Positions 1 through 11,340 of a stretch of 64,000 bases of DNA are shown piece after piece. Each line of letters starts with the position of its first letter. Position 1 is the first letter of the stretch. The notes below the pieces were generated by a model. The model saw only the letters and a list, made by a program, of their open reading frames with translations. It was not told the DNA's origin and did no database searches. The stretch is taken from the NCBI GenBank assembly GCA_033629205.1, contig CM066169.1, positions 29,452,501 through 29,516,500 of the forward strand, given 5' to 3'. Source of the stretch: Lithocarpus polystachyus (Eukaryota; Streptophyta; Magnoliopsida; Fagales; Fagaceae). Made by a program: the position numbers and the translations under genes.

Positions 1-107
1 GCTGCCATGGCCCATGAGACTAGGAATTTTAAGTTATGTGGTGCAATTTTTCATATGTAACTTGTAGGTTGTGGTTGTTTGTTTGTTAGTAGCAAGCTTA
101 AAACTAG
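1..107. other. Flank left of the nested retrotransposons
   Basis: AT-rich DNA without a recognisable coding stretch. Its last five bases (103-107, ACTAG) are the left copy of the target-site duplication of the outer Copia element; the right copy is 20761-20765. Confidence 0.6.
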
Positions 108-857
108 TGTTGAAAAAATAGCATGGAGTGAATAAGAAATTGATATTTTCTATGTTCACTTATTTGTTATTTAAAGTGATAAAAATCCTGAGTCCCACAT
201 AGGAAAGGAAATAGATAATATATGAGTTTATATGCTCATGAGTTGGACATTGGGTTGGGCCTTTTGCATATGTGGACTGAGCCTACTTGTCCAAATAATA
301 ATATTATATTATTTTAATTTTTGAGTCAGTTAGTCTGTGCACAGCAGTTATTACTGAACAGGTAGAGTTATTACTGAACAGGTAGAGTACCTGTTCAGTA
401 ACGTATATTTATTTGTAGTCCCTCATTCACGAAAACTAACTTTTGGCAAAAACTCTTTTAGAGGGAATAATTTTCTGCATTCATTTTGTGTCAAAGAGAG
501 AGAAAGAGACATTGAGTAGTTCGCAGAGCACGACCTTGTGTGCTTCATTTTCGTGCTGTAGATCATTTTATCTTGGGAGGCAGACATCCACGAGTCTCAA
601 AGCACCACAATGATTGTGTGAGGGGCGAAATCTGCTTTAAGGAGATTGTGTCAAACACAAGACTTGATTTGAATCATTCATCCTTCATGCATTTGGTTTG
701 TGAGTTTTTAATTATATTGCAGATTTCTTTAATATATGCAGTATATATTTATTGTTTTGCCTATCACTTCTCTTGTGTTAATCTTGTTTATAATTAGATT
801 TGTGTAATGTTTCCTTTTGCTTAATCACAAAAGTAAATTGTTGAAATATACCCAACA
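108..857 (+). repeat. 5' LTR of outer Copia element
   Basis: 750 bp, starting TGTTGAAAAAATAGC and ending CCCAACA. It aligns with 4657-5240 joined to 20618-20760. The left copy carries an extra tandem duplication near 353-390 that the right copy lacks; it creates a perfect inverted repeat at 372-400. The 85-codon reading frame at 540-797 lies inside the LTR, recurs in the other LTR and is not a gene. Confidence 0.9.
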
Positions 858-2232
858 GTCTTAAAGCAGATTTTATATATTTCATTTATTTTGTGATTTA
901 CGTTAATCGGAAATTGTTTAGACTGGGCAAAACTTGAAAACTAGGTTTAAAATCTGTGGCTTTATTGTTTATCGCAAATATTTATGTTTAACTTGTAAAG
1001 TGATTTTGTGATATTTGGTTCTCTGGTAACATCGGTTTTTGTGTTGGACAATTGAACCTTTTATATACTGATTTGTTAGTATAGGGTCCATAGACTTTTC
1101 AAAGAATTTGCTTTCTTGCCTTAATTATATTATAATATTAAGATATTTGTCTTACTTGATTTATTGTTTGGCTGGGGCTTGGTTTCATTTGTTCAATTAT
1201 TGTACGTGTTGTGCGTGTGCCTATTCTGTGTTTCGTGCTTGACAGAGTTGGTTTTGATTATATTATATGAAATTAAGCCTTTTCTGTCTCTTACAGTTTC
1301 TTTGCGGTTCAGTCCGATTGAATAGATATTTCACTATTTGTAATATTCATTCGTGAACCTGTGCTATTAATTGACTAGTAAACTGAGATTTTGATCATCT
1401 TTCAACGCCGTGTAAAAGGTATCATCTAGAATTTAGTTTTGAGGATTGGCATTTAATTGGTTATTATTAAACTGTGTTTTATTTGATTTTTAGTTAGTCT
1501 TATCTATAATGTTTGCAAGCCACTTGTAAGCGTTGGTGTCAGTGTATATACCATTAGTCAGTTTTAATTGATGATATAACCATTTGATACATTTACTAAT
1601 TACAAGGGCAGTATATATGTATTGTTGAATACATAGTTTAATATATGAGATTTGGATTGCACTTATATACGTTTGTGATTCTACTCTGTGCAGTCTTCTT
1701 GTGTGTTGGTGTATCAACTTTGATAGTCATGGTAACCATGTTAACGTTTGACCATTGATTTCTATGCAAGATTGTAATGGCACTAGTTCATGGCATATAA
1801 TCTATGGTAATACATATATTTAGATACTATGGTGGGTATCATTTGTTAATATGTTAGCTATGTATTTGGCATTACATGCATATGTTATGAAAGTTGGCAT
1901 GGATGTAAATGATAGTTAAACATGTCATTAATGCTACTAACATGCACCTGGCCTTTTTTGTGCAATAGTGTACGAGCTGATGAATAAAGGAAATTGAGAA
2001 TTTCTTTGGAGACAAATTTTTTGAATCTTTCTAAATGTATTCAATTTTGGGCGTGGCTGCCATTTTTTTGTTTGTGGTTAGCCTTTATTAATTCATTAAG
2101 TGATCATCTAGTTGATAATTAAAAATAGCATTATGAGAGCTATTATTAATAATTTCAAATTTGTGGATATAATCCCAAGAGTGAGAGGAATTGCACAGTA
2201 ATGGGGTTGTAATTATGGGGTTTCACTCTAAG
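858..2232. other. Outer Copia interior, no recognisable coding remains
   Basis: This stretch should hold gag and protease of the outer Copia element, but I see only AT-rich sequence with stops in all frames. A pyrimidine-rich run followed by CAG near 1290 could pass for a splice acceptor but has no exon after it. Confidence 0.5.
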
Positions 2233-2445
2233 AGCTCGTTTGGATGGCGTTTTCCAAGGCTGCGTCTGTGGAGTTTTTTTTTTAATTCAGCGTGTTTGTC
2301 ACTGTTCATTGGCCATGAACAGTGATTTTAGGCCAATGAACAGTGACAAACACTGTACCAAACAGTAAAAAAAAAATATTTTTTTTTTTCAGTTTTCAGT
2401 TTCAGTTTTCAGTTTTCAGCAAAATAAGCGTTATCCAAACGTACA
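2233..2445. mobile_element. MITE with internal perfect hairpin
   Basis: A roughly 210-bp insertion inside the outer Copia interior. Its ends are imperfect inverted repeats built on CGTTTGGAT (left, near 2236) and ATCCAAACG (right, near 2435), and CTAAG occurs on both sides, which would be a 5-bp target duplication. In the middle, 2292-2314 and 2331-2353 are a perfect 23-bp inverted repeat around a 16-nt loop; the loop contains another copy of the arm core (ATGAACAGTGA). A TTTTCAG-type repeat fills the right side. No coding capacity. It could be a hAT- or Mutator-like derivative; the family is not certain. Confidence 0.6.
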
Positions 2446-2879
2446 CTAAGTTAGAGAGTGTATAGTTCACCCCTTGGCCAAAGGTGTTATTTATTTATAA
2501 AGTTTAAGATACAATTATTGTATTGATATGAATAATACATGATTGTTGTGTATAGCCTTTTAATTTGTTTTGAGTATTTATTTAAACATGCATGTATATA
2601 TATTTTGGGCATGCGTGAACTTGATTGAATGTTAATGTATTTAATCCCAATATATGTTTTGAAATATTTCTTTGGATGAAATATATGTTACATGCCTTAG
2701 TTGACATACTTGAGTTGTCAAAATGTGGAATGCACAAGAGTTTGTTATGAGTGCTTATTAAGTAAGCAAGGATGTGACATTAGAGATGTTCATTCATTAT
2801 AAGAATGAAGTTGAGAAATAACTCAATGAATGCAATAAGTTCTTGATCACCATAGAACTTGTGGGGGGAAGCCATTATT

Positions 2880-4100
2880 TCCACCAATTATTTGTTCATT
2901 GAGATGCCTTATAAAGAAAACCACTAAAACACCTTGTGAATTATGGAAAGAGTGATCACCTTTCTATAAATTCTTTAAATGTGGGGATGTTTGATGAAGG
3001 TGGTGATTCCTATCCTTAAAAGATAAAGAACCATTGATTGTGTTTTCATTGGTTATGGTCATAATAGTAGTGCATAGTGATTTTCTAATTTATGTATTTA
3101 TTATTCTTATATGCATGAAAATTAATACTTTTCAAGTGTTAAACTTTCTTAAAGAAAGTTTGAGTCTACGTTTAGTATCTCTCATGATCAAGAGTTGATG
3201 GAAGAGGGGTTGAGCCTAAGCGTAGTAAAAGGACAAACGTCATGGTTGTTTGATTCAAATTTTCTAATTTATATATTAGAAGATGAACTTAAAGCTTCAA
3301 AGAAGCAAAATCCTAAAGTACCTTCTTGGAAAAGAGATTGTAAATAGTGCAATAAATCCATCTTTGAAATCTATGCATAGTAATTGGTGGATCTACCACC
3401 TAAGAGTTTGAGAGTTGATGGAATTATTGACTATTACAATGCGAGAGTTGTTTTAGAAGGCTACAAATAAAAGGAAGATGTGAGTTTCCTTGATACACAA
3501 TAAACCAAAGGGGTTTATCATTCTTGTACAAGGAAACAAAGTGTGTAAACTTGTTAAATCTTTGTATAGATTGAAGCAAGTTTCAATCCAATGACATGAA
3601 AATTTGACAATGAGATGATGTCAAATTGAGTATAGATTTAATGCAACTAGTGTGTGATGTGAAATAAATCACAAGAGGCTATGTTGTTGTGGGATATGCT
3701 CATTTAAGTGTTGTAGATGTGATACAAGAATGAAAATTTCTAATACATCTAATGGACTTGTCTTGTCTCAATCACATGAGAAATGTGACGACAGTCTAGT
3801 GAGAACACCTTATGCAAAGAGCATATGTATTTTTGGGAAGTCAATAAATCTAAACAGACATGCATTGTTGGATACTTGTGCCTCCATTTGTATATATTGG
3901 TAGGGCACAAGTTATGGTAGGTCTCAACATATTTGTTGGAGGCATAATACCATGAGGCAGTTGCTCTCAAATGGAAGTATTTCCAAATTATAAAAGGATC
4001 CGTAATTAATTGATTGAGTGGAGAGCTAGTAAACTGCTCATCGAGGAGAATGGGGTTAAAGCCTATTACCTAAAAGTCTTCGGGATGGCAACCCAACCTA
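2880..4100 (+). pseudogene. Relics of Copia integrase, RT and RNase H
   Basis: Short stretches of Copia pol survive in shifting frames and in the expected order. Near 2910-2990 there is an integrase C-terminal patch (TKTPCELWKE). Near 3035-3070 there is a FIGY-like patch. Near 3510-3600 there is a reverse transcriptase patch (KVCKLVKSLYRLKQ, preceded by KPKGF, like the QPEGF...CKL...SLYGLKQ block of the family). Near 4040-4060 lies the GMGLKP-like tail that precedes the 3' end. Stops and indels break every frame, so nothing is functional. The catalytic YVDD box and the DDE residues are not recognisable. Confidence 0.7.
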
Positions 4101-4647
4101 GCTGACTGGAGATCCCAAGATCTAGGTTCAAAGGGACAACCGAATTGTGGAGACTATTTTTTATCACTATGGAGATAACATCTCCCTCCCATTCCTATGA
4201 TGAAATAGTGATGCCTGTAAGCAATGTTCAGGGTAAGCTTTGCTTTTAATGATTCTTATATCTTGGAATTCCAAGTGGGGTATAGCAGGATACTCTTAAT
4301 AAGAATAACCTATATGAGTGTGAAGTGGGCCGCTTCCATGAGAGTTTTTAAGGCTGAATTCTCTAGAGCACTTCATGAATTTACCAGGATATGTTCAGGG
4401 CCGAAATGAACACAATTATAAGAATCAAAAGATGTCCGAAAAGGAGCTGTGTGAATTCTATTGTCTTGGTATACACAAACGGCTAAACAGTTCAAGACAT
4501 CATGTTCACTGGTTAGCTAGTATATCTGACAGTCTTTCACAAAGGAAAGTTCAAAGCCACAAGCTACTTCTCCGATACAGTAACTTTTCTTCTACTCTCT
4601 GTGTGTCTGCATCATCATTTGCATTGTGGTTATCAATTTCTATTCAT

Positions 4648-4656
4648 GTGGGGGAT
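4648..4656 (+). other. Polypurine tract of outer Copia element
   Basis: GTGGGGGAT immediately before the TGTTGG start of the right LTR. This fixes the element on the plus strand. Confidence 0.7.
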
Positions 4657-5240
4657 TGTTGGAAAAATAGCATGGAGTGAATAAGAAATTAATATTTTCT
4701 ATGCTCACTTAGATGTTATTTAAAGTGATAAAAATCCTGAGTCCCACATAGGAAAGGAAATAGATAATATATGAGTTTATATGCTCATGAGTTGGACATT
4801 GGGTTAGGCCTTTTGCATATGTGGACTGGGCCTACTTGTCCAAATAATAATATTATATTATTTTAATTTTTGAGTCAGTTCGTTTGTGCACAGCAGTTAT
4901 CACTAAAACAGAGTACCTGTTCAGTAACGTATATTTATTTATAGTCCCTCGTTCATGAAAACTAACTTTTGGCAAAAACTCTTTTAGAGAGAATAATTTT
5001 TTGCATTCATTTTGTGTCAAAGAGAGAGAAAGAGACATTGAGTAGTTCGCAGAGCACGACCTTGTGTGCTTCATTTTCGTGCTGTAGATCATTTTATCTT
5101 GGGAGACAAACATCCACAAGTCTCAAAGCACCACAGTGATTGTGTGAGGGGCGAAATCTGCTTTAAGGAGATTGTGTCAAACACAAGACTTGATCTGAAT
5201 CATTCATCCTTCATGCATTTGGTTTGTGAGTTTTTAACTA
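4657..5240 (+). repeat. 3' LTR of outer Copia element, first part
   Basis: Homologous to the left LTR from 108 on. It stops abruptly at AACTA (5236-5240), where the Gypsy element begins; the rest of the LTR resumes at 20613 after the duplicated AACTA. Confidence 0.9.
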
Positions 5241-5821
5241 TGATGATGCCGAGAATCAACTCAGTTAGCTACAAGGTAATCAGGTACTTCGAGCTAACCT
5301 GCACAAGTAGAAAGAACCTCGGGGGGAGGTACCGGCGTAGTACCGGCCAACGACCCTCCAATGGTTAAGTTAGTATTGCTCACAACTCTAGAGTGCCAGA
5401 GTCGGGGTAGAAGCGTGCGTACCTCAATTTTGGAGGGCATGAGAGTATTTATAGTAGTAGTAGAGGCCCTTGACCAAGGCGTGCTGGAGAAGATACCACT
5501 TTTACCGGAATTACCCCTGAGTAGCGTGGAGCACAAGATACTTCTTAGGCAACCAAGTGTGCTGGACAAGCCATCCTTTTTGGGAGCGATCGTGCTGCGC
5601 CAGACACCTGTCCAAATGGTAGCGTATGCGACAAGACTCATTTTCTTAGGGAAGCGTACGCGGCAAGATAGGCTATCGTCCCCCTGCCTTTCCCGTCGAC
5701 GGTCTCTCTCGTCACCCTATTTAAGGGCCGTGTCCTCAGGGGATATTGTCCGTCACCATGCGTCGCACCGTCATCCTGCCCAGGGTGCCGGCGTCGGGTA
5801 CGGGAGTTTTTATCCTCATCA
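5241..5821 (-). repeat. 3' LTR of Gypsy element
   Basis: 581 bp, same length as its partner at 20032-20612. Reading both by eye I count about 23 differences (around 4 percent), all of which look like transitions. Open frames inside it (5294-5641 minus, 5361-5849 plus) recur in the partner LTR and are not genes. Confidence 0.92.
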
Positions 5822-5832
5822 GGTGCCCCCTC
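5822..5832 (-). other. Polypurine tract of Gypsy element
   Basis: On the minus strand this reads GAGGGGGCACC directly before the LTR start TGATGAGG, the expected plus-strand priming site of reverse transcription. Confidence 0.65.
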
Positions 5833-6018
5833 AGCGCATCAGTCCGTGAACACAAAGGAGACGGACTAATGGGATGACGGTTCCAGCTCAATGAGAGTTG
5901 AATAGATAGGCTGTCATTCAGTAATTAATGCAGGGTAATTAATGCAGGGCACATGTCGTCTACTCAATGTCCGTGTGCCAAAAACGAGGCGTCCCCTCGC
6001 CTTCCGTGCTATTCCTCA

Positions 6019-6025
6019 TATATAA
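6019..6025 (+). promoter_or_regulatory. TATA box of the antisense gene
   Basis: TATATAA on the plus strand, about 250 bp before the ATG at 6274. A pyrimidine-rich leader follows (6027-6060). Position and context suit a promoter inside the retrotransposon that fires against gag-pol. This is inferred from sequence only. Confidence 0.5.
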
Positions 6026-6273
6026 GCCTCCCTTCTTTTTCCTCATTTTTCACTTTTCATTGAAATCAAGAGATTAAAGCGCATCCATTCACCCAGCCAG
6101 AAAAGCAATTGATCCTTCAACCTGTTTGCCCGTTGCGTTCTCACAACCATTGTCCACACTCTTCGGCAGCGGAATCAATCAATAAGTACTTATCATTCCC
6201 TTGTTCACTTTTACTACCGTCAGGTATCCTTAGGGCAGTTGAACTTAGGGTTTTCCGTCATATGTAGGTGTAG

Positions 6274-8433
6274 ATGTCTAGCGCGTCCAGTAATCAATCG
6301 TTTGTCCGCGAGGGAGCAGGCTACGATGGGGTTAATCCGTCGGGTCTAAAGGATCCTTCAACTTCAACTGAAGAGAGCTCGTCTACCTCCTCCTCTTCTT
6401 CAAGTAGTGGTAGGACAGAGAGTAACCTTAATGACGGACTAGGGGAAGATGAGCAACAAGTCCAGTCCGTCATAGGTACAGACGGGCTGAGGAAGTTCGT
6501 CATGATCTCTCTCTGGACGGTGAATGATTTTACGTCCACCATAAGGGAGTCACACTTCAAAACCATTAGGAGTAAGTACCAGATACCCACCAACATACCC
6601 ATCCGTCTACCCCGCCCAGGAAAGAAGTGTCATTACCACGGGGTTAAGGGCGTCGGGGTGTATGAGCAAATGCTCAAGGCTGGGTTAAGGTTTCCCTTAA
6701 CTCAGCTACACCGTCACTTTCTTCACTACTTAGGACTATCCGTCAACCAGATTTCCCCGAATGCCTGGAGGGTCTTTCTTGGGGTGGAGGTACTGTACGG
6801 TTCTATGTCTAAGGGCAAGAAGAGGTTAACAGTGGAGGAGTTCTTCCACTGTTACCGTCCGATAGAGATAGTGAAATCATTAGGGATGTACAGTTTCATT
6901 GCTAGGAGCCCGTTGCTGAGGTTAGTGAGTGATACTCCAGATTCCAATAGGGACTGGAAGTCTAGATACTTTTTTATGGACGGGGATGAGTGGATGTGTC
7001 ATCCAGGGGAAACCGAATTCATGCTCGTCGACACAACATAGGGTGTTTTGCCCCCGTCTGGTATGCTTCTTTTCACATTCTCTTCTTTCTTTGTAAACAT
7101 CGCCGATTTCTGACCGTCCTCTTTTGCAGCCCAGGACCGTCCACAAGTTTCCTTCAAATAGTGAAGCCTTTTGAAGAAGATTTTCCAAAAAAATGAGCTG
7201 ATGGAAAGGTCTTGGGCCACATTGGTGACGTTAAAAACAATCTGTTGGCATTGTGATGGGCCCAAACCGTCCGAGGAAGCACTTAAGTACGAAACACAAG
7301 TCCGAGCACGTAAGTCCGTTCACTTCGAATTTCAATTTTCTTTTTGTCATCAACTCACGTACCATCTTGCTTTTGTAGAAATGGACGAGGCAAAGAGGAG
7401 GGCCTTCATTAGGCAGCAGCGAAAAAGAAAGAAGGCCTGGCATCTAAGACGGACGTGCTCAAACCGTCCGTCACAAAGAGAAAAACTGAACAGGAGGGGG
7501 ACCGTCACCCCAAGAAACCTAAGGCGACGGCCGAAACAGTGGTAGGCCTAGAGGCAGAGGCAAAGAAGGTCGTCAAGCACGGCAAGGGGAAGGGCCTCAT
7601 GACGGGTGGCCCGGGTCCTGCCGTCGAGAAGCCACCCGTCCTCCTTCGCGAGGATTCCAAATATGCCATCGAGAAACTGTCCTCAATACTGACGGTAGAA
7701 GACTACGAGGATATTGGTAATCACTCGACGGAGGCGATGGGTGAGACGGGCCTTTTCAACCTAGCCCAGGTAAGCAGCTTTCCGTCATCATCAATATCTT
7801 TAAATACACGTTTATCTTTGCCCATCATGTTGACTTGGTATTTTTGGTTTCCAGGCCGTCGTTATGATGAAGGGCTTGATGGACCGTTGTGTTCACGAGG
7901 AGGCGGCCATGAGCTGTCTACGGGCGAAAGCCACCGAGACGGAAGATGAACTTCTGCAATACAAGGCCTGGAGGGTGAAAATGGAGAAGAAGCTTTCCGT
8001 GTCCAAGCAGGAGAGGGCTGAGTTGGAGAAGCAGACGGGTATGCTGCAAAAGGTCCTTGCTGACAAGGAGGGGGAGATCTCATCCATCAGGGACCAACTC
8101 CGTCAGGCTAATGAGGCCTCTATCAAAGAGTACCGCGACTCCGAAGCCTACTTGACGGAGTTGGATAGTACCTTCGCGGATGGTTTCGATGATGCCCTCC
8201 GTCAGGTGAAGGCCTTGCACCCAGAGCTTGACCTTTCCAATGTTAGTATCAACGAGGCCCAGGTACAAACTTCCGTCCTCCCTTTCGCCTCTGAGAGTAC
8301 GGAGCGACTATTTGATGAAGACACAAACATCAAAGGCGACGGGAAGGATGATGACGGTGCAGAAACTGGCAGTCATGCTCAAGTTCAGGACGACGAAGCT
8401 GATGTGAAAATTGTCGATTCTCCCATCCAGTGA
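6274..8433 (+). pseudogene. Antisense Transposase_28-type gene in Gypsy element
   Basis: A four-exon gene opposite to gag-pol. Exons as I read them: 6274-7060, 7130-7309, 7379-7769, 7855-8433. Introns of 69, 69 and 85 nt have GT...AG ends (donors GTATGC, GTAAGT, GTAAGC) and keep phase. Exon 1 encodes a Ser-rich N-terminus and a domain with FPLTQLHRHFLHYLG, ISPNAWRVFLG and FHCYR blocks, like the 'putative gypsy type transposon' family (Transposase_28). Exon 4 is Glu/Lys-rich and likely coiled coil, ending in an acidic tail. Decay: TAG at 7039-7041, TAG-TGA at 7159-7164 and a frameshift near 7412-7420. The molecular role of such antisense ORFs is not established. Confidence 0.75.
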
Positions 8434-8898
8434 CCTTGTATTTTTTGTAGAAATATCGATTGTCTATCCGTTGTGAACGGTTGCCTTTTATGGCTTTTTA
8501 ATGTTTTTTTTTTTTTATCGTTGTGAACAATGTTGCTGTTTAAGGCTTTTCATTAATGCATTTTTTATTTCATGCATATTCCTGCTTTTTACTTTAAGCT
8601 TCTATGAATGGTTTCCTTTGTGTGCCTTTTGGGCTTTTGTGGAACCGTCAGCACTATAGGCCGTCGGGTTTCAAGCATATTGGCTTTTAAGGCCGTCGTC
8701 ATCTTGCATAGTCTACCTGACGCATTATTTGGACAATGTAGTGGATTTTTAGGCCCGTCGTCCTTAGAATACCGCGCCTTTAAGACTTTTTTGGGAACTG
8801 CCTTTTTAGTGGTGGCTCTTTGGCCCGTCGTCATTAGAACACCGTCGCATTTAGACCGTCTTAAGGGCGATTGCCTTGTAGGTTCTTTTTAGATCGTT
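8434..8898 (+). other. 3' flank of antisense gene, CCGTC-rich
   Basis: Follows the stop codon at 8431-8433. It contains an imperfect repeat of ATCGTTGTGAAC-like words near 8457 and 8517, T runs, and from about 8640 irregular repeats of GGCTTTTAAGGCCGTCGTC-like units that lead into the regular array at 8899. The 94-codon frame at 8608-8892 is an accident of this repeat. Confidence 0.5.
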
Positions 8899-9275
8899 GG
8901 CTTTTAAACTGTCAGCATTTGTGCCTGACTCTGTTATGCCGTCGTCTAGTGTAGGCCGTCGTCTTTTAGACTTGGGCTTTTGAGCTTTCCATTTAGGAAA
9001 ACATTGTGGCTTTTAAGCCGTCAGCTTGGGTGCTCGACGCTTTTATGCCGTCGTCTAATGTAGGCCATCGTCTTTTAGACTTAGGCTTTTGAGCTTTCCA
9101 TTTAGGAAAACTGGTGGCTTTTAAGCCGTCAGCTTGAGTGCTTGACGCTTTTATGCTGTCGTCTAGTGTAGGCTGTCGTCTTTTAGACTTAGGCTTTTGA
9201 GCTTTCCATTTAGGAAAACTGGTGGCTTTTAAGTCGTCAGCTTGGGTGTTTGACGCTTTTATGCCGTCGACCTGT
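8899..9275 (+). repeat. 108-bp tandem repeat, 3.5 units
   Basis: Units start at 8899 (109 bp), 9008 (108 bp), 9116 (108 bp) and 9224 (partial). Each contains GGCTTTTAAGCCGTCAGC, TTATGCCGTCGTCTAGTG and GAGCTTTCCATTTAGGAAAA. It lies between the end of the antisense gene and the end of pol, inside the Gypsy element. Confidence 0.85.
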
Positions 9276-9459
9276 TGTCGGCGGTCTTGGGGCCGTCGAC
9301 CTTGGTTCCTTGCAAGTTCTAATGTTCGACACTAAACAATATATAGGAGAGACTTTGAATTAACTTCTGCGTCTTGCATAATTTTTAGGAAGGGTCAAGA
9401 ATGCCCTTTAAGTTCCAAAAATACATCAAAGCAGATTACTAGGGGGTTGCCATTCCTTC

Positions 9460-9892
9460 TTACTGGTAGCACTTTCGTAGGTGCTCGGCATTTCACGGAT
9501 GGTGTAGCTTTTGCCCTTCTAGTGTTTCCAAATGGTAGGTGCCCTTCCTTTGCCATGCTATGATCCGGTAGGATCCTTCCCAATTGGGGCCGAGTTTTTC
9601 TTGGGTGGGGTCTTTGGTGTTGCCCATGGTCTTTCTTAGAACGAGGTCTCCGACCTGGAATTCCCTATGTCTGACTCTGGAGTTGTAGTGCTTAGCCATG
9701 CGGTCTTGATACTGGGCTAGCCTTTGCTCTGCTACTGCTCTGACTTCGTCGATCAGGTCGAGCTGCAGGCGCAAGGCCTCGTTGTTCCTTCCTTCATCGT
9801 GGGTGTTGACCCTATAGCTTGTGAGTCCTACTTCGGCTGGGATGACTGCCTCGCTCCCGTAGGTTAGCCGGAACGGTGTTTCTCCTGTAGGG
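9460..9892 (-). pseudogene. Gypsy integrase C-terminal part
   Basis: Minus-strand continuation of the Gypsy integrase after the inner Copia insertion. Just inside 9887 it resumes with TGETPFRLTYGSEAVIPAE, then a helix-rich stretch (AEQRLAQYQDRMAKHYN) and the GDLVLRK...KLGPNWEGSYRI block typical of the C-terminal DNA-binding domain of Tat integrases. An in-frame TGA near 9490 stands where the family has Trp; the original stop would be TAA at 9460-9462. No chromodomain follows. Bases 9888-9892 (TAGGG) are the left copy of the inner element's target duplication. Confidence 0.85.
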
Positions 9893-11326
9893 TGTTAGGA
9901 AATCATCATGTTTGCATCGCATACAAAACATACGCAGTGAAAATAAACGGATCTACTTCATTCGCAATTGATAACATGCACTATGTAGGTTTCAGAATAT
10001 AAGAACAAGAGAGTGTACCTTGATGCAGTGAAATTCAAAATCAAATAAAGAAGTACTCGGGAAGACTTTTAATCTTCACTCCAATTCCACTTGATGCCCA
10101 AGATGTGTGGTCTCTCAATCAGTTCTATGTTTTCTAGAGAGAATATGAAAAAGTATCTCTCTTCCTTATTTCATTACATTACACATACAAACCATTTCAT
10201 TTAATATAAAATTCTGTATGTTTCTCTCCCCATAACTGATTATCTAATTGGGTTAGCCTTTTGGGCCTTCCCAATTGGGCTTTAGTGTGTGGCTTGGAGT
10301 GGGACCAAAAGGGAACAAATAAGACACTAGCTCCAATGGGCCTTGGGCTTTTCTGTCAACTCTTGACAAGTCCAAAGTTATCATTAATTATATTTAATAC
10401 CACTATATAAATATAATTACACTCTAGGCCTCATTAATAAATTATATCCCAAGACTTTATTATATATGCAACCCCTTCATAAAATATTCGTAGTAATACA
10501 AAGTCATGAATATAGACTACCACTTTGTTAATTACTACATCTTAATCCTTAAGTACCCGGTTTAACCTTTTTAAGTTATTCATCATATATTTATGAAATC
10601 TAATTTCATAAATATATACTTTAGTCTTACTAAAGTGGTTAGGCTTAACTCTCTGAATAACTGTACCCATTAAACTTATCTCAAGGGAATATTTTATATC
10701 TCCGTTAAGAGACTATGAATTCCATCTTGAGAATATATGTTCCATCAACACTAAATGTGGCTGCCCAACATACTGAGGTTTTGACCGTTACTTTAGATCT
10801 CACTCCTGATATATCAAAGCAACCTACATTTCATGATCAGGTCCATTATTCTCTCAGGATTAAGAGTTCATGTGAATAGAAGTCGTGAGATTTATTATTC
10901 AATTGACAGTCGTTAGGAGAATAATAAATCTCACAGCGGTCCAGTTCAATATGTCTTAACTCTTAAAACATATCAACATATTAACTAGAAGTCACCACTT
11001 CCATGATCAAGACAAATCATCGTAGTTAATATGTTATAGTCTTCGCAGATGAAATGCCTAATTTCATCACCGACTACGAACCAAAATTCTAAGTTTACAA
11101 AGAACTTGTGATCTATATCTTCTGTGACTAAATCACATAAATCACATACTATGCATCTCATGGACTATTTGATAATGTCCGAATATTCATGTTACCATTA
11201 TTTTAGATAAGAATAAAACAACTTTATCAAACACAATATTAAGTCATACATCATTTCTCACATAATGTCATACATAATATCATACATAGCATCATACAAT
11301 AGGATTTAAGGGCACATATCCTAACA
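9893..11326 (-). repeat. 3' LTR of inner Copia element
   Basis: 1434 bp, TGTTAGGAAATC...ATCCTAACA. On the minus strand it follows the polypurine tract. A truncated relative lies at 41325-43287. Confidence 0.93.
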
Positions 11327-11340
11327 ATCTCTCACTTGCC
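11327..11340 (-). other. Polypurine tract of inner Copia element
   Basis: Minus strand GGCAAGTGAGAGAT directly before the LTR. The pol stop codon (11341-11343) abuts it with no 3' untranslated spacer. Confidence 0.7.

Noticed and set aside
4224..4680. Overlapping open frames of 61 and 101 codons in the outer Copia interior
   Set aside because: They lie in the decayed 3' part of the Copia element between the RNase H relic and the polypurine tract and resemble no protein.
5066..5849. Open frames of 85-165 codons across the LTRs (also 540-797, 20085-20625)
   Set aside because: Each recurs in the partner LTR, so they are by-products of LTR sequence.
8608..8892. 94-codon frame after the antisense gene
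   Set aside because: Produced by the CCGTC-rich repeats; no domain and no match with the spliced gene.
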